Assembly (NCBI GenBank): GCA_030151225.1
Contig: JASLEG010000103.1
Location: 1 to 64,000, forward strand
Origin: Burkholderia sp.
GTDB taxonomy: Bacteria > Pseudomonadota > Gammaproteobacteria > Burkholderiales > Burkholderiaceae
DNA length: 64,000 bases
Reading direction: 5' to 3'
In this document: in pieces, positions 26,755-37,648 of the stretch
Position numbering within the stretch: position 1 is the first letter of the stretch
Layout of the letters: the number at the start of each line of letters is the position of its first letter
Notes under the pieces: generated by a model
Seen by the model: only the letters and a program-made list of their open reading frames with translations
What the model was told of the DNA's origin: nothing
Database searches by the model: none
Translations under genes and position numbers: made by a program

Positions 26755-27246
26755 TCACTGCCGATTCACCTGGAGCAGCAAGTTGTTGTATCCAAAGATG
26801 TTTCCGTCCTTGTAGACGAACATGATCTGACCACTTGTTGAGTTAAGCAGATTGGGTTCGGTGAAGCGGGGGTCGGGCTTCCGTGTGATCAAGCCCGTGC
26901 GAGAAACCTGTGCGACCCATTTTTCCACGTTCAAGTAGGCCAAATGTGGATCGGCGGTCACATCTCTACGGATTCCGTCTTTTGTAATCAGTTCGACTTT
27001 TAACTGTACCTCGCCATCTTTGGGAACGCGAATGCTGTTCTGTTCGAGGTACTGGCGGGCAGTGGCTTCGTCGTGAATCCCGTCGGCATTGAATTCCGCT
27101 TCGCCTTTGTGGATCACGCCATTAACGCTGACTTCCAAAAGTGCATTCGGCTTTTCATTGTCCTGCGAGAAGGCCGGAATGGATGTGAAGATTGCAGCCG
27201 ATGATAGTAGGGCTACTGTGAAAAGCTTGGAAAGGTGAGTGTTCAT
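26755..27246 (-). CDS. Secreted protein of unknown function with Ig-like (Big_2-like) C-terminus
   Basis: A 163-residue protein with a clear Sec signal (MNTHLSKLFTVALLSSAAIF, cleavage after IPAFS at about residue 27). The C-terminal half (KDGIRRDVTADPHLAYLNVE, VAQVSRTGLITRKP, GQIMFVYKDG) follows the pattern of bacterial Ig-like Big_2 domains; this is my reading, not a database result. Composition is near half GC and uses AT-rich codons, unlike the roughly 70% GC neighbours, so recent transfer is likely. The ATG at 27246 starts the signal peptide, with an AGAG-type site upstream. It follows a broken secreted-protein gene on the same strand. Confidence 0.75.
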   Translation of the reverse strand: MNTHLSKLFTVALLSSAAIFTSIPAFSQDNEKPNALLEVSVNGVIHKGEAEFNADGIHDEATARQYLEQNSIRVPKDGEVQLKVELITKDGIRRDVTADPHLAYLNVEKWVAQVSRTGLITRKPDPRFTEPNLLNSTSGQIMFVYKDGNIFGYNNLLLQVNRQ

Positions 27247-27326
27247 GGCAGTCTCTTCGGCAACGCAGTGGCTGATGTTGTCTGCGATTTTGTTCCAGTC
27301 GCTTTCGGTTCCACATCCGTTCTTGT

Positions 27327-27870
27327 TCAATGATGCCTGCAAGTCGTTTTTATGTGGTAGTTTGCCATCGCTGCTTCGCAATATTTGTTGCGAAGATACA
27401 GTGGCACGAAACTGGGTGTTTCGTTGCAGTCATTGATAACGGCATTCCAGTTTCCGGTGTGGTGTGTGAATGGCTTGACGAAATCAGTTGCTACCGCATC
27501 CAGCCATTTGGAATTGGAGAGAGTATCTTTTCCCATGCAGGATTTTTTTGCTATACATGTCTGTATGGTAAGGAATCCATTCTGTGGAGCATTCTTTGGT
27601 TTTGGCATTGAGTCTAGTGCCACGACTCGAGCGTAGCAGGAATCGTCACAATAATTTGAAATGTAGTCAATTTCTGCGGTGCAATAGAAGTTTCCATGTT
27701 GACGTCCGCCGTCGCTGCGCGCAACTCACAAATCGATGTATTCGGTACGGCGCCAGATCTTTCATGTATTGGATGGCATTCTTTGCCTTCGGTGCCTGCG
27801 TTTGAGAGTGATGTTGATAAAGCTATTCCTGCGATAAGGATGGGATGGCTTGTAAGTGATATTTTTTCAT
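27327..27870 (-). pseudogene. Frameshifted Cys-rich secreted protein
   Basis: Three overlapping frames on the minus strand read as one protein. From the ATG at 27870 the frame stops after 15 codons. If one A is added to the A6 run (T6 on the plus strand, 27862-27867) it becomes a clean signal peptide, MKKISLTSHPILIAGIALST, continuing through GKECHPIHERSGAVPNTSIC. Between about 27725 and 27690 the coding sense shifts by one more base into a frame open to 27327 (YCTAEIDYISNYCDDSCYAR ... ending KTTCRHH). Restoring both bases gives about 181 residues with ten cysteines. Low GC, like its neighbour. Either a decaying gene or two indel errors. No family recognised. Confidence 0.6.
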
Positions 27871-28007
27871 CTCGCTTTCGTATGGTTGGTAAGTGTCTGA
27901 GTGTGCCGGGTGTCTGCTCCGGGTGTTGGGGACACTAACAAGAACGAATGCGGAGATGTTTCTGACTAGTCTGAAATTTGATTTTTTTGAGAAATGGCGA
28001 GGCAGCC

Positions 28008-28760
28008 TCACCAATACAGCACGAAGCTGCCATCCCCGCGCCGCAGCCCATGGCCCTGCAGCGTGATGCGTGCCACCTCGCCGTCGCAGGCGAGCACGGC
28101 CTGATGCGTGACCAGCCCGTCGTGCACGATCAGCATGCCGTCGCGATAGGGGAAGAACTCGGGTGTGCGCGGCACGTGCTGGTCCGCGCCGTCGTCGTCA
28201 CCATCATTACCTTCATCGCCCGCCGCCGGCGCGTGCCACTGATTCAGCCCGCTGCCTTTCGGCGTGGACAGCGACAGCGTGAAGCTGATCAGATCGCCCG
28301 GCGCCGGTTGCGCGGCCGGATACACGTCGCGGAACTGCAGGTCGCGGTGCACCTGCGCCACGGGCTTGCCGAACGCCGGATGCGGCAGATAGATGTGGAA
28401 GCCGGGCAGCGCCGCGGCGTCCGGGTCGGGCGCCAGCACGGCCGGCGCGCCGAGGCAGGCGGCCAGCGCCGCTGCCACCTGATCGAGCAGCGGGCGGAAA
28501 TGCGCGTCGAGCAGCGCATTGCTGGCACGGCGCACGGCCGCGTCGGCATAGCGGGAATCGGTCGGCGCCGCGCCATCGCGGTTCGCCGTGCAATCCAGAT
28601 ACGCGGCCAGCCCCAGCGTGAAGAACGGCGCCTGCGGATGGCGCTGCCGCCAGTGCTCGCGCAGCCGCAGCACGCGTGTGGCCCAGTGCTTGCGCGTGGC
28701 GTTGTCGAGCAGGTCCAGATGGATCGGCTCGCGCAGCGCGGGCGGCATCGGTCCGTTCAT
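28008..28760 (-). CDS. Hypothetical protein, possible 2-oxoglutarate/Fe(II) oxygenase
   Basis: A 250-residue protein without signal peptide. It has an HxD pair (VHRDLQF, H at about 137), a later His (LVTHQAVL) and an Arg ten or so residues on (RITLQGHGL), spaced as in the iron and 2-oxoglutarate sites of the dioxygenase superfamily, with GDLISFTLSLS and MLIVHDG strands between. An acidic Asp/Gly insert (EGNDGDDDGAD) is unusual. The fold assignment is inference from these motifs; substrate unknown. GC content returns to the genome norm here. Confidence 0.65.
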   Translation of the reverse strand: MNGPMPPALREPIHLDLLDNATRKHWATRVLRLREHWRQRHPQAPFFTLGLAAYLDCTANRDGAAPTDSRYADAAVRRASNALLDAHFRPLLDQVAAALAACLGAPAVLAPDPDAAALPGFHIYLPHPAFGKPVAQVHRDLQFRDVYPAAQPAPGDLISFTLSLSTPKGSGLNQWHAPAAGDEGNDGDDDGADQHVPRTPEFFPYRDGMLIVHDGLVTHQAVLACDGEVARITLQGHGLRRGDGSFVLYW

Positions 28761-28866
28761 GGCGGCGGGCTCCGGAGTGGCGAACGGCCATTGTCGGCAC
28801 TTTCGGCCGCGGCCATGCCCGGCGATGCGATCCGCGTGGCGCGGATGCGAAGCGACGCGCCCGGCG

Positions 28867-29775
28867 TCAGGACGCGTGATATCGCGAATCGATCGGAATC
28901 TCGTCCGGCAGCGGCTCGCCGGCGGTCTCGAGCAGCGAGCGCTCGATCTGGCGCGTCAGCGTGTCGAGCGCGAGATGATGCGGGCCGGTGCCGAACGGCT
29001 CGGCGATGTGGCCGGCGATGGTGTCGAGCGCGATCAGCGTGTAGGACACGAACACGGAGACGAACGGCGTGGCGAAGCCGATCGAATCCACGAGCCCGAA
29101 CGGCAGCATCACGCAGTACGAATAGATCGTGCGATGCAGCAGCACGTGATACGGAAACGGAATCGGCGTGGATGCGATGCGCTCGCAGCCGGCCAGCTTC
29201 GCGCCCAGTTCGTTCAGTTGGGCGTCGAGCATCCACAGCTGGGTGTCGCCGAGCGTGCCGGCGCGCTGGCGCTCGGCCAGCCGCTCGCGCAGCAGGTGCA
29301 GGATCGCCACCGGGCGGAACCGCGCGGCGGCCACGCGGGCATAGGTGTCGACGTCGAGCCGCTCGGCCAGATCCTCGGCCGGATCGCTGCCGCGCAACTG
29401 GTGCTTCATCGCGTACACGAAGGCCACCACGGTGCGGGCGAAGGCCGCGCCGTCGTCGGTGGCGCGGTAGGCGAGCGCCTGCGAGGCCAGCGCGCGGCCG
29501 GCGGTCAGCACGCCGCCCCACAGCTTGCGGCCTTCCCGGTAGCGGTCGTAGCTGGCGTTGTTGCGGAACGCCGCGAAGATCGCGAGCGCGAGCCCGGCCA
29601 GCGTGAACGGGGTGGGATTGAGCGGCACCTTGGTGCCGAGGATGCGGCCGTCGGTCAGCAGCGCGAGCAGGCTGATCACGGTCATCACGGCCAGTTGCGG
29701 CAGGATCGACTGCAGCACCGAGCCGCGCCAGACGAACAGCATCCGGAACCAGTGTTCGCGCGGGCGAATGATCAT
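28867..29775 (-). CDS. Bestrophin family (UPF0187) channel protein
   Basis: A 302-residue bacterial bestrophin. It starts with MIIRPREHWFRMLFVWRGSV, has the pore-region PLNPTPFTLAGLALAIFAAF and the hallmark RNNASYDRYREGRKLWG, and the conserved IPFPYHVLLHRTIYSYC near the C-terminus. Bacterial bestrophins form pentameric inner-membrane ion channels. It lies 79 bases downstream of the YdeP-like oxidoreductase on the same strand. Confidence 0.92.
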   Translation of the reverse strand: MIIRPREHWFRMLFVWRGSVLQSILPQLAVMTVISLLALLTDGRILGTKVPLNPTPFTLAGLALAIFAAFRNNASYDRYREGRKLWGGVLTAGRALASQALAYRATDDGAAFARTVVAFVYAMKHQLRGSDPAEDLAERLDVDTYARVAAARFRPVAILHLLRERLAERQRAGTLGDTQLWMLDAQLNELGAKLAGCERIASTPIPFPYHVLLHRTIYSYCVMLPFGLVDSIGFATPFVSVFVSYTLIALDTIAGHIAEPFGTGPHHLALDTLTRQIERSLLETAGEPLPDEIPIDSRYHAS

Positions 29776-29854
29776 GACGGCAACTCCGATACGGCGGGCG
29801 GGGCTGGCAACACTACCAGGAACGACACGTCCCGCCGGCGCCGCCTCCCGGGTT

Positions 29855-32185
<2,331 letters not shown>

Positions 32186-32288
32186 GATGTCGGCGGTCTG
32201 AATGTGTCCGCTGTCAGCGGCGATGGTAGGGAGCGTACCTTTGCCGCACTGCGTCATGGGTACACACCTCTTGCGTCACAAAAAGAGT

Positions 32289-32327
32289 ACAGTTGCGTTT
32301 TTCGGGCACAGGTTGACCCAAAACTGT
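32289..32327. promoter_or_regulatory. Repeated ACAGTT-type half sites between ydeP-like and MocR genes
   Basis: Three related half sites are visible: ACAGTT (32289-32294) and ACAGGTT (32308-32314) in one orientation, AAACTGT (32321-32327) in the other. Together they form a direct-plus-inverted arrangement within 40 bases, just upstream of the MocR start at 32373. MocR regulators commonly bind such mixed repeats in the divergent promoter they control. Inference only. Confidence 0.4.
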
Positions 32328-32372
32328 GCTTCAGACGGATCCGGACGAGCGAAAAGGGGGCATGAAAGGGGC

Positions 32373-33860
32373 ATGAAGCGCTACGAGAAGCTGGCCGACG
32401 AGATCGACGAGATGATCCGGCGCGGCGTGTACCTGCCCGGCGAGCGGATTCCGTCGGTGCGCCAGGCGAGCCGCCAGCACGGGCTCAGCATCACCACGGT
32501 GGTGCGTGCCTACCTGGTGCTGGAAAGCCGCGGCGCGATCGAGAGCCGGCCGCAGTCGGGCTATTTCGTGCGCGCGCGCGAGGCGGCGGCCGAGGAGCCG
32601 GCGCTGGTGGCGAGCACGCCGATCGCGGTGTCGTCCACGGTGGACGTGAGCCGGCTGGTGCTCTCCACGCTGCGCACCATCGCGCGCGACGACGCCGTGC
32701 CGCTCGGCTCGCCGTATCCCGATTCGGCGCTGTTCCCGTCGCAGCGCATCGCGCGCCACATGCACGGCATCGCGCGGCGCCGCACGCGCTGGGGCGTGAT
32801 CGACGATCTGCCGCCCGGCAATCCCGAACTGATCCGCCAGATCGCGCGCCGCTACGGCGAGCGCGGCATCGCCGTGGATCCGAACGAGATCGTGGTGACG
32901 ATCGGCGCGACCGAGGCCATCAACCTGTGCCTGCAGGCGGTGGCCAAGCCCGGCGACACCATCGCGGTGGAGTCGCCGGCGTTCTATGCGATGCTGCACG
33001 CGATCGAGCGGCTGGGCATGCGCGCGATCGAGGTGGCCACCCACCCGGTGGACGGCATCGATCTGGACGCGCTCGCGCGCATCCTCGAGCGCGAGAAGAT
33101 CGCGGCCTGCATGGTGATGCCGAACTTCCAGAATCCGCTCGGCTTCCGCATGAGCGACGCGCGCAAGGCCGCGCTGGTGGAACTGCTCGCGCGCCACGAC
33201 GTGCCGGCCATCGAGAACGACGTCTATCACGAGCTCTATTACGGCGAGGCGCGCCCGAGCGCGCTCAAGTCCTGGGACCGGCGCGGGCTGGTGCTGCACT
33301 GCGCGTCGTTCTCGAAGAGCCTGTCGCCGGCCTACCGGATCGGCTGGGCGATGCCGGGCCGCTACCGCGACCAGGTCGAGAAGCTCAAATTCCTGAACAC
33401 GCTGGCCACGCCGGCGCTCGATCAGCTGGCGATCGCCGAGTACCTGCGCCACGACGGCTACGATCACCACCTGCGCCGCATCCGCAAGCTGTTCGCGCAG
33501 CAGGCCAACCTGATGAGCGCGATGGTGCGGCGCTTCCTTCCCGACGGCACGCGCATCTCGCAGCCGACCGGCGGCTACGTGCTGTGGGTCGAGCTGCCGG
33601 CCGGCTGCGACGCGATCGCGCTGTACCGGCTCGCGCTGGCCGAGGGCATCACGATCGGGCCGGGCCACATGTTCTCGACCACCGGCAACTACCAGCACTG
33701 CATCCGGCTCAACTACAGTTATCCGTGGTCGCCGCAGATCGAGGAGGCCGTGCGCACGCTCGGGCGGCTCGTGGGGGCGTCGATCGGCGGCGGTGGCGAG
33801 GGTGGTGAAGCGAGCGGCAGGGGCCGCGCGCAACGAGACAGCAGCGAGGAGACACGATGA
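32373..33860 (+). CDS. MocR-type (GntR/aminotransferase) transcriptional regulator
   Basis: A 495-residue MocR protein. GntR helix-turn-helix in residues 1-70 (GERIPSVRQASRQHGLSITT, IESRPQSGYFV), then an aminotransferase-like domain with PNFQNPLGFRMSD and the PLP lysine in CASFSKSLSPAYRIGW. Divergent from the YdeP-like gene and probably its regulator. The ATG at 32373 is preceded by GGGG; an earlier ATG at 32362 reads only four codons. Its Gly/Glu-rich tail runs into an ATGA overlap with the next small gene. Confidence 0.92.
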   Translation: MKRYEKLADEIDEMIRRGVYLPGERIPSVRQASRQHGLSITTVVRAYLVLESRGAIESRPQSGYFVRAREAAAEEPALVASTPIAVSSTVDVSRLVLSTLRTIARDDAVPLGSPYPDSALFPSQRIARHMHGIARRRTRWGVIDDLPPGNPELIRQIARRYGERGIAVDPNEIVVTIGATEAINLCLQAVAKPGDTIAVESPAFYAMLHAIERLGMRAIEVATHPVDGIDLDALARILEREKIAACMVMPNFQNPLGFRMSDARKAALVELLARHDVPAIENDVYHELYYGEARPSALKSWDRRGLVLHCASFSKSLSPAYRIGWAMPGRYRDQVEKLKFLNTLATPALDQLAIAEYLRHDGYDHHLRRIRKLFAQQANLMSAMVRRFLPDGTRISQPTGGYVLWVELPAGCDAIALYRLALAEGITIGPGHMFSTTGNYQHCIRLNYSYPWSPQIEEAVRTLGRLVGASIGGGGEGGEASGRGRAQRDSSEETR

Positions 33861-34156
33861 CGAACGACACGCAGGACGACGCCCCCGGCGCGCCCGACGA
33901 CGGCGGCCTCGATCCGGTGATCGTGGCCGTGCTGGCCTGCCTGCGCGACGCGCTCGCCGAAACGCCGGGCCGCGACTGGTCGCTGGCGAAGCTCAGTAAG
34001 CGTTCGCAGGTGCCGATGAGCACGCTGCGGCGCACGCTCACGCAGCTCGACGGCGCGGGGCTCACGCGCACCGAGGTCGGCGAGGACGGGATCGGCCACG
34101 CGGCGCTGACCGGGGACGGCGTGGCGCTGGCGGCGGCGCTGTTCGGAGAAGCCTGA
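33857..34156 (+). CDS. Small winged-helix protein
   Basis: A 99-residue protein whose residues 20-98 form a winged helix: DPVIVAVLACLRDAL, WSLAKLSKRSQVPMSTLRRT, then LTQLDGAGLTRTEVGEDGIG as the wing. It resembles MarR/IclR-like DNA-binding domains without an effector domain. The start overlaps the MocR stop by four bases, so it is translated with it and probably acts in the same circuit. It has an acidic N-terminus of about 18 residues. Confidence 0.75.
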   Translation: MTNDTQDDAPGAPDDGGLDPVIVAVLACLRDALAETPGRDWSLAKLSKRSQVPMSTLRRTLTQLDGAGLTRTEVGEDGIGHAALTGDGVALAAALFGEA

Positions 34157-34186
34157 CGACGTGACCAGGCAGGGGCGCGCCGCGCC

Positions 34187-35122
34187 TCACTCGCGCTCGC
34201 CGTCGAGCTTCCGCTTCTCCCGCAACACGAACTCGACGAAGCGCGCCGCGGCCGGATCGCGCATTTCCACCGGATGCGCGAGATGCAGCGGCGCGGAAAA
34301 CCCGGCATCGTCGGCCAGCGGGCAGAACACCGCGCTGCGGTGGTCGTAGCGCTGCATCGAGGCCGGCACGAGCGTCACGCCGAGCCCGGCCGCCACCATG
34401 TGGATGCCGGTCAGCATGCGCGGCACCTCGCGCGCCACGTACGGCACGAAGCCCTGGCGGCGGCACGCGGCGAGAAGGTCGGCATACATGCCGGGCGCAC
34501 CGGGCCGCCGCACGAGGATGAACTCCTCGTGCTCGAGCGCCTTCAGCGAGATCACGGGCGGCGTGTCGCGCTTGCCGTCGATGCCGCCGAGCAGCGCGTG
34601 GCCCACCGGCAGCACCACCACCATCGGCTCGTCGAGCAGCGGCTCGAAGGCCACGCCCGGCGGGGTGTCCACGGGCTTGCGCAGAAACGCCACCTGCAGC
34701 TGCCCGTTGGCGAGCCGCTCGCTCAGCTCGGCCGCATTGAGCTCGGCCAGCGTGATCTCGATGCCTGGATGCGCGGCGCGGAACGCGCGGATCGCGTCGG
34801 TCGTGACCGGATGAAAGCCGGCCGAGCTCGTGAGCCCCACGGCCACCGTGCCGAGCTCGCCGCGCGCGATGCGCCGGGCGTGCGCCACCCCCTGCTGCAG
34901 CGATTCCAGCACCCGCTCGGCGTGCTGCGCGAAGGCCTGCCCGGCCGCGGTCAGCGCCACGCCGCGCGGCTGGCGCACGAACAGGTCGAAACCGATCTCC
35001 TCCTCGAGCAGGCGGATCTGCTGCGACAGCGGCGGCTGCTGCATCGCGAGCCGCTCGGCGGCGCGCGTGAACTGGCCTTCCTCGGCCACGGCGAGGAAGT
35101 AACGGAGGTGACGCAGTTCCAT
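34187..35122 (-). CDS. LysR family transcriptional regulator
   Basis: A 311-residue LysR regulator with the CatR/BenM-type start MELRHLRYFLAVAEEGQFTR and LEEEIGFDLFVRQPRGVALT. That branch typically senses aromatic or carboxylate metabolites. It is divergent from the porin/hydrolase/MHS operon. A perfect inverted repeat lies 30 bases upstream of its start, so it is the best candidate for the regulator of that operon. Confidence 0.93.
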   Translation of the reverse strand: MELRHLRYFLAVAEEGQFTRAAERLAMQQPPLSQQIRLLEEEIGFDLFVRQPRGVALTAAGQAFAQHAERVLESLQQGVAHARRIARGELGTVAVGLTSSAGFHPVTTDAIRAFRAAHPGIEITLAELNAAELSERLANGQLQVAFLRKPVDTPPGVAFEPLLDEPMVVVLPVGHALLGGIDGKRDTPPVISLKALEHEEFILVRRPGAPGMYADLLAACRRQGFVPYVAREVPRMLTGIHMVAAGLGVTLVPASMQRYDHRSAVFCPLADDAGFSAPLHLAHPVEMRDPAAARFVEFVLREKRKLDGERE

Positions 35123-35152
35123 CGGAACGACTCCAGCGGGCGGGTATCGAAA

Positions 35153-35171
35153 CCATATTCTGTAAATATGG
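35153..35171. promoter_or_regulatory. Candidate LysR operator CCATATT-N5-AATATGG
   Basis: A perfect 7-bp inverted repeat with a five-base centre, of LysR-box size, in the 190-base divergent region between the LysR gene and the porin operon. A weaker related AT-rich stretch (ATATTTTACATCTGG) follows about 20 bases later, the usual place for an activation site. The repeat stands out against GC-rich surroundings. Confidence 0.6.
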
Positions 35172-35311
35172 CACTACAAGAAATTCGATATTTTACATCT
35201 GGTTCGGCAGTCCATAGGATGGCGCCTGAGCTGGCCGAGCCAGACACGGCGGGGCGCGCGGGGGGACTGCGGCCGCCGCCGACAGATCACAACAAGCCCA
35301 GGAGACACGAA

Positions 35312-36427
35312 GTGAAAAAGCACCACGCCGCAGCCGCGATGCTGCTTGCCGGATGCGCGTCCGTCCACGCGCAGCAGGACGAAGTCGATGAAGCGCTGCA
35401 ACTCGCCACGGGCGGCGGGAGCGGCGGCAGCTCGGTCTTGCTGTACGGCGTGATCGACGCGAACGTCGAGTACCTGAGCCACGCGAGCAAGCAGGGCGGC
35501 TCGCTCGTGCAGATGAACTCGGGCGGCATCCACAATTCGCGCTGGGGCGTGCGCGGCACGGAAGACCTCGGCGGCGGCAACGCCGCGTGGTTCGTGCTCG
35601 AGGCGGGCTTCAACACCAACGACGGCACCCAGGCCACGGCCGGCACGCTGTTCAACCGCACCTCGGTCGTGGGCATCTCGAACCGCACCTTCGGTTCGCT
35701 GTCGTTCGGCCTGCAGTACACGCCGATGTACGACGTGATGCTGCGCTACGACCCGATGTCGTTCTCGCCGCAGTACACGTGGTTTCCCACCACCGGCTCC
35801 TCCGATTCGTTCTCGTTTCGCGCGCGCAACAGCAACATGGTCAAGTACGTCGGCCGTTTCGCCGGCGTGACTGCGATCGCGGGCTACAGCTTCGGCGGCG
35901 ATCCCACCTCGTTCCAGAGCAGCGCGGCCTACGGCGGCGGCCTCGATTACGATGGCGGCACCTTCGGCGTGGGCTTCGCCTACGACTACCGCAACGGCGC
36001 GATCACCAGCACCGGCAATTTCACCAAGTCGCGCAACCTGAGCCTCGCGTTCCGCCAGGACATCGGGCGCGGCCAGTTGATGGCGGGCTACGAGCATTAC
36101 CTGACCAACCCGTCCAGCACCAAGACGGCATCGGCGGCGCAGGCGCTGTGGTTCGCCGGCGTGCGCTACCCGGTGGCGCGCAACCTGAATGTGACGGCCG
36201 CGTACTACTACGATCAGGACAAGACGCCGGGCAACTCGAATACGTGGATGGGCGTGCTGAGCACGCAGTACGCGCTGTCCAAGCGCACCTCGCTGTACGC
36301 CACGGTGGCCTATGCGCAGGCCACGCGCGGCAACAACGGCAGCTATACGCCGGTGGGCACGACCGACAACACCGCCTATGGTCCGAACCAGACCGGCGTG
36401 ACGATCGGCATGTTCCACCGGTTCTGA
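35312..36427 (+). CDS. Gram-negative porin
   Basis: A 371-residue outer-membrane porin. It has a short signal peptide (KKHHAAAAMLLAGCASVHAQ), then an extra 20 or so residues (DEVDEALQLATGGGSGGSS) before the usual first strand VLLYGVIDANVEYLSH, the SRWGVRGTEDLGGGNAAWF turn, and a C-terminal TIGMFHRF. The start is GTG at 35312 with AGGAGA seven to ten bases upstream. The signal region contains LAGC, which looks like a lipobox, though porins are not normally lipoproteins. First gene of an operon with two hydrolases and a transporter. Confidence 0.92.
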   Translation: MKKHHAAAAMLLAGCASVHAQQDEVDEALQLATGGGSGGSSVLLYGVIDANVEYLSHASKQGGSLVQMNSGGIHNSRWGVRGTEDLGGGNAAWFVLEAGFNTNDGTQATAGTLFNRTSVVGISNRTFGSLSFGLQYTPMYDVMLRYDPMSFSPQYTWFPTTGSSDSFSFRARNSNMVKYVGRFAGVTAIAGYSFGGDPTSFQSSAAYGGGLDYDGGTFGVGFAYDYRNGAITSTGNFTKSRNLSLAFRQDIGRGQLMAGYEHYLTNPSSTKTASAAQALWFAGVRYPVARNLNVTAAYYYDQDKTPGNSNTWMGVLSTQYALSKRTSLYATVAYAQATRGNNGSYTPVGTTDNTAYGPNQTGVTIGMFHRF

Positions 36428-36496
36428 TTCACCGTGGTGGGTTCGATGTCGGGCCGATGCCGCGCGCCGCGCGGCGGCCCTCCAGGAGCAGTTCGC

Positions 36497-37648
36497 ATGC
36501 AATCCGAAACGATTCGTTCACGCGCCGCGCGGCGCCCCGGGCTGGCCATGATGGCCTGCGCCGCGGCGTGGCTGCTGGCGGCCGGGCCCGGCGCGGCAAG
36601 GGCGGCCACGCCGGCCGCCTCCACGGCGTCCGCGATCCCGGCCCCGGCGGCGCACGTCTACGCGCCGCATCTGCGCCCGGTCGCGCGGATCTCCGACACG
36701 CGCATGACGCTCGCCACGCCGGCCGGCGCGGCCGAGTTTCCGCTCTATCTGTCGCGCGACTGGAGCCGGCCGCTGCCCGAGGTCACGCGCGCGGTGATCG
36801 TGATCCACGGCAAGCTGCGCAACGCCGACCGCTATTTCCACAGCGCCGAGCAGGGCCGCGACGCGGCCGCCGCGCAGGGCGCCGACACGGCCGGCACGCT
36901 GCTGATCGCGCCGCAGTTCCTCGCCACGCTCGATCTGGCGGATCGCCACGACGCGCCGGCCGACCTGCTGCGCTGGGACGCCAACGGCTGGATGGCCGGC
37001 GACGACGCCGTGGCCCCGGCGCCGATCAGCGCGTATGCGGTGCTCGACGCGATCGTCGCGCGCCTGGCCGACCGCACACGCTTCCCGAACCTGAAGACGG
37101 TGGTGTTCGCCGGTCACTCGGGCGGCGGGCAGGTGGTGCAGCGCTACGCGGTGGCGGCCCGTGATGCCGGCGCGCTGGCCCGCGAGGGCGTGGCGCTGCG
37201 CTTCGTGGTGTCGAGCCCGTCGTCGTACGCGTATTTCGATGCCGAGCGGCCCGGCGCCGACGGCCGGCCGGCCGCGTTCGACGCGGCCGCGTGCCCCGGC
37301 TTCGACGACTGGAAATACGGCATGGCCAGACGTCCGCCGTACCTGGCCGATCGCACGCCGGCCAGGCTCGAGGCCGCCTACGTGGCACGCGACGTGACCT
37401 ACCTGGTCGGCGGCAAGGACGACGATCCCCAGCAGAAGGCGCTCGACCAGAGCTGCCCGGCCGAGGCACAGGGCCCGCAGCGCGTGGCGCGTGCCGAAGC
37501 GTATTTCGCCTACCTGCAGGGCCGCCATCCGCAGGGGCTGAACCAGCATCTGCACGTGGTGCCGGGCGTCGCGCACAACGGCGCGAAGATGCTGACCTCG
37601 GCCTGCGCGCTGGCCGCGACCTACGACACCCCGGGGTGCGGATCATGA
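36497..37648 (+). CDS. Exported alpha/beta hydrolase (paralogue 1)
   Basis: A 383-residue hydrolase with a signal peptide (hydrophobic ACAAAWLLAAGPGAARA, cleavage about residue 36), so periplasmic or secreted. The catalytic set is GHSGGG with S208, a likely acid in VGGKDDDP and the His of GVAHNG; the oxyanion region is VIVIHGKLRNADRYF. It is clearly homologous to the hydrolase two genes downstream (shared HGxLRNADxY, GHSGGGQVVQRYA, PSSYxYFD, DWKYG). Substrate unknown. ATG at 36497 follows CAGGAG; its stop overlaps the transporter start by four bases. Confidence 0.85.
   Translation: MQSETIRSRAARRPGLAMMACAAAWLLAAGPGAARAATPAASTASAIPAPAAHVYAPHLRPVARISDTRMTLATPAGAAEFPLYLSRDWSRPLPEVTRAVIVIHGKLRNADRYFHSAEQGRDAAAAQGADTAGTLLIAPQFLATLDLADRHDAPADLLRWDANGWMAGDDAVAPAPISAYAVLDAIVARLADRTRFPNLKTVVFAGHSGGGQVVQRYAVAARDAGALAREGVALRFVVSSPSSYAYFDAERPGADGRPAAFDAAACPGFDDWKYGMARRPPYLADRTPARLEAAYVARDVTYLVGGKDDDPQQKALDQSCPAEAQGPQRVARAEAYFAYLQGRHPQGLNQHLHVVPGVAHNGAKMLTSACALAATYDTPGCGS

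Noticed and set aside
27330..27636. Two plus-strand frames of 83-93 codons in the low-GC island
   Set aside because: They overlap the Cys-rich minus-strand gene, lack ribosome sites, and their Cys/Phe-rich translations look like the complement of that gene.
35312..35380. Lipobox-like LAGC in the porin signal sequence
   Set aside because: A beta-barrel porin is not expected to be a lipoprotein, and the hydrophobic core is followed by a normal signal-peptidase I site (VHAQ); noted in the gene entry only.
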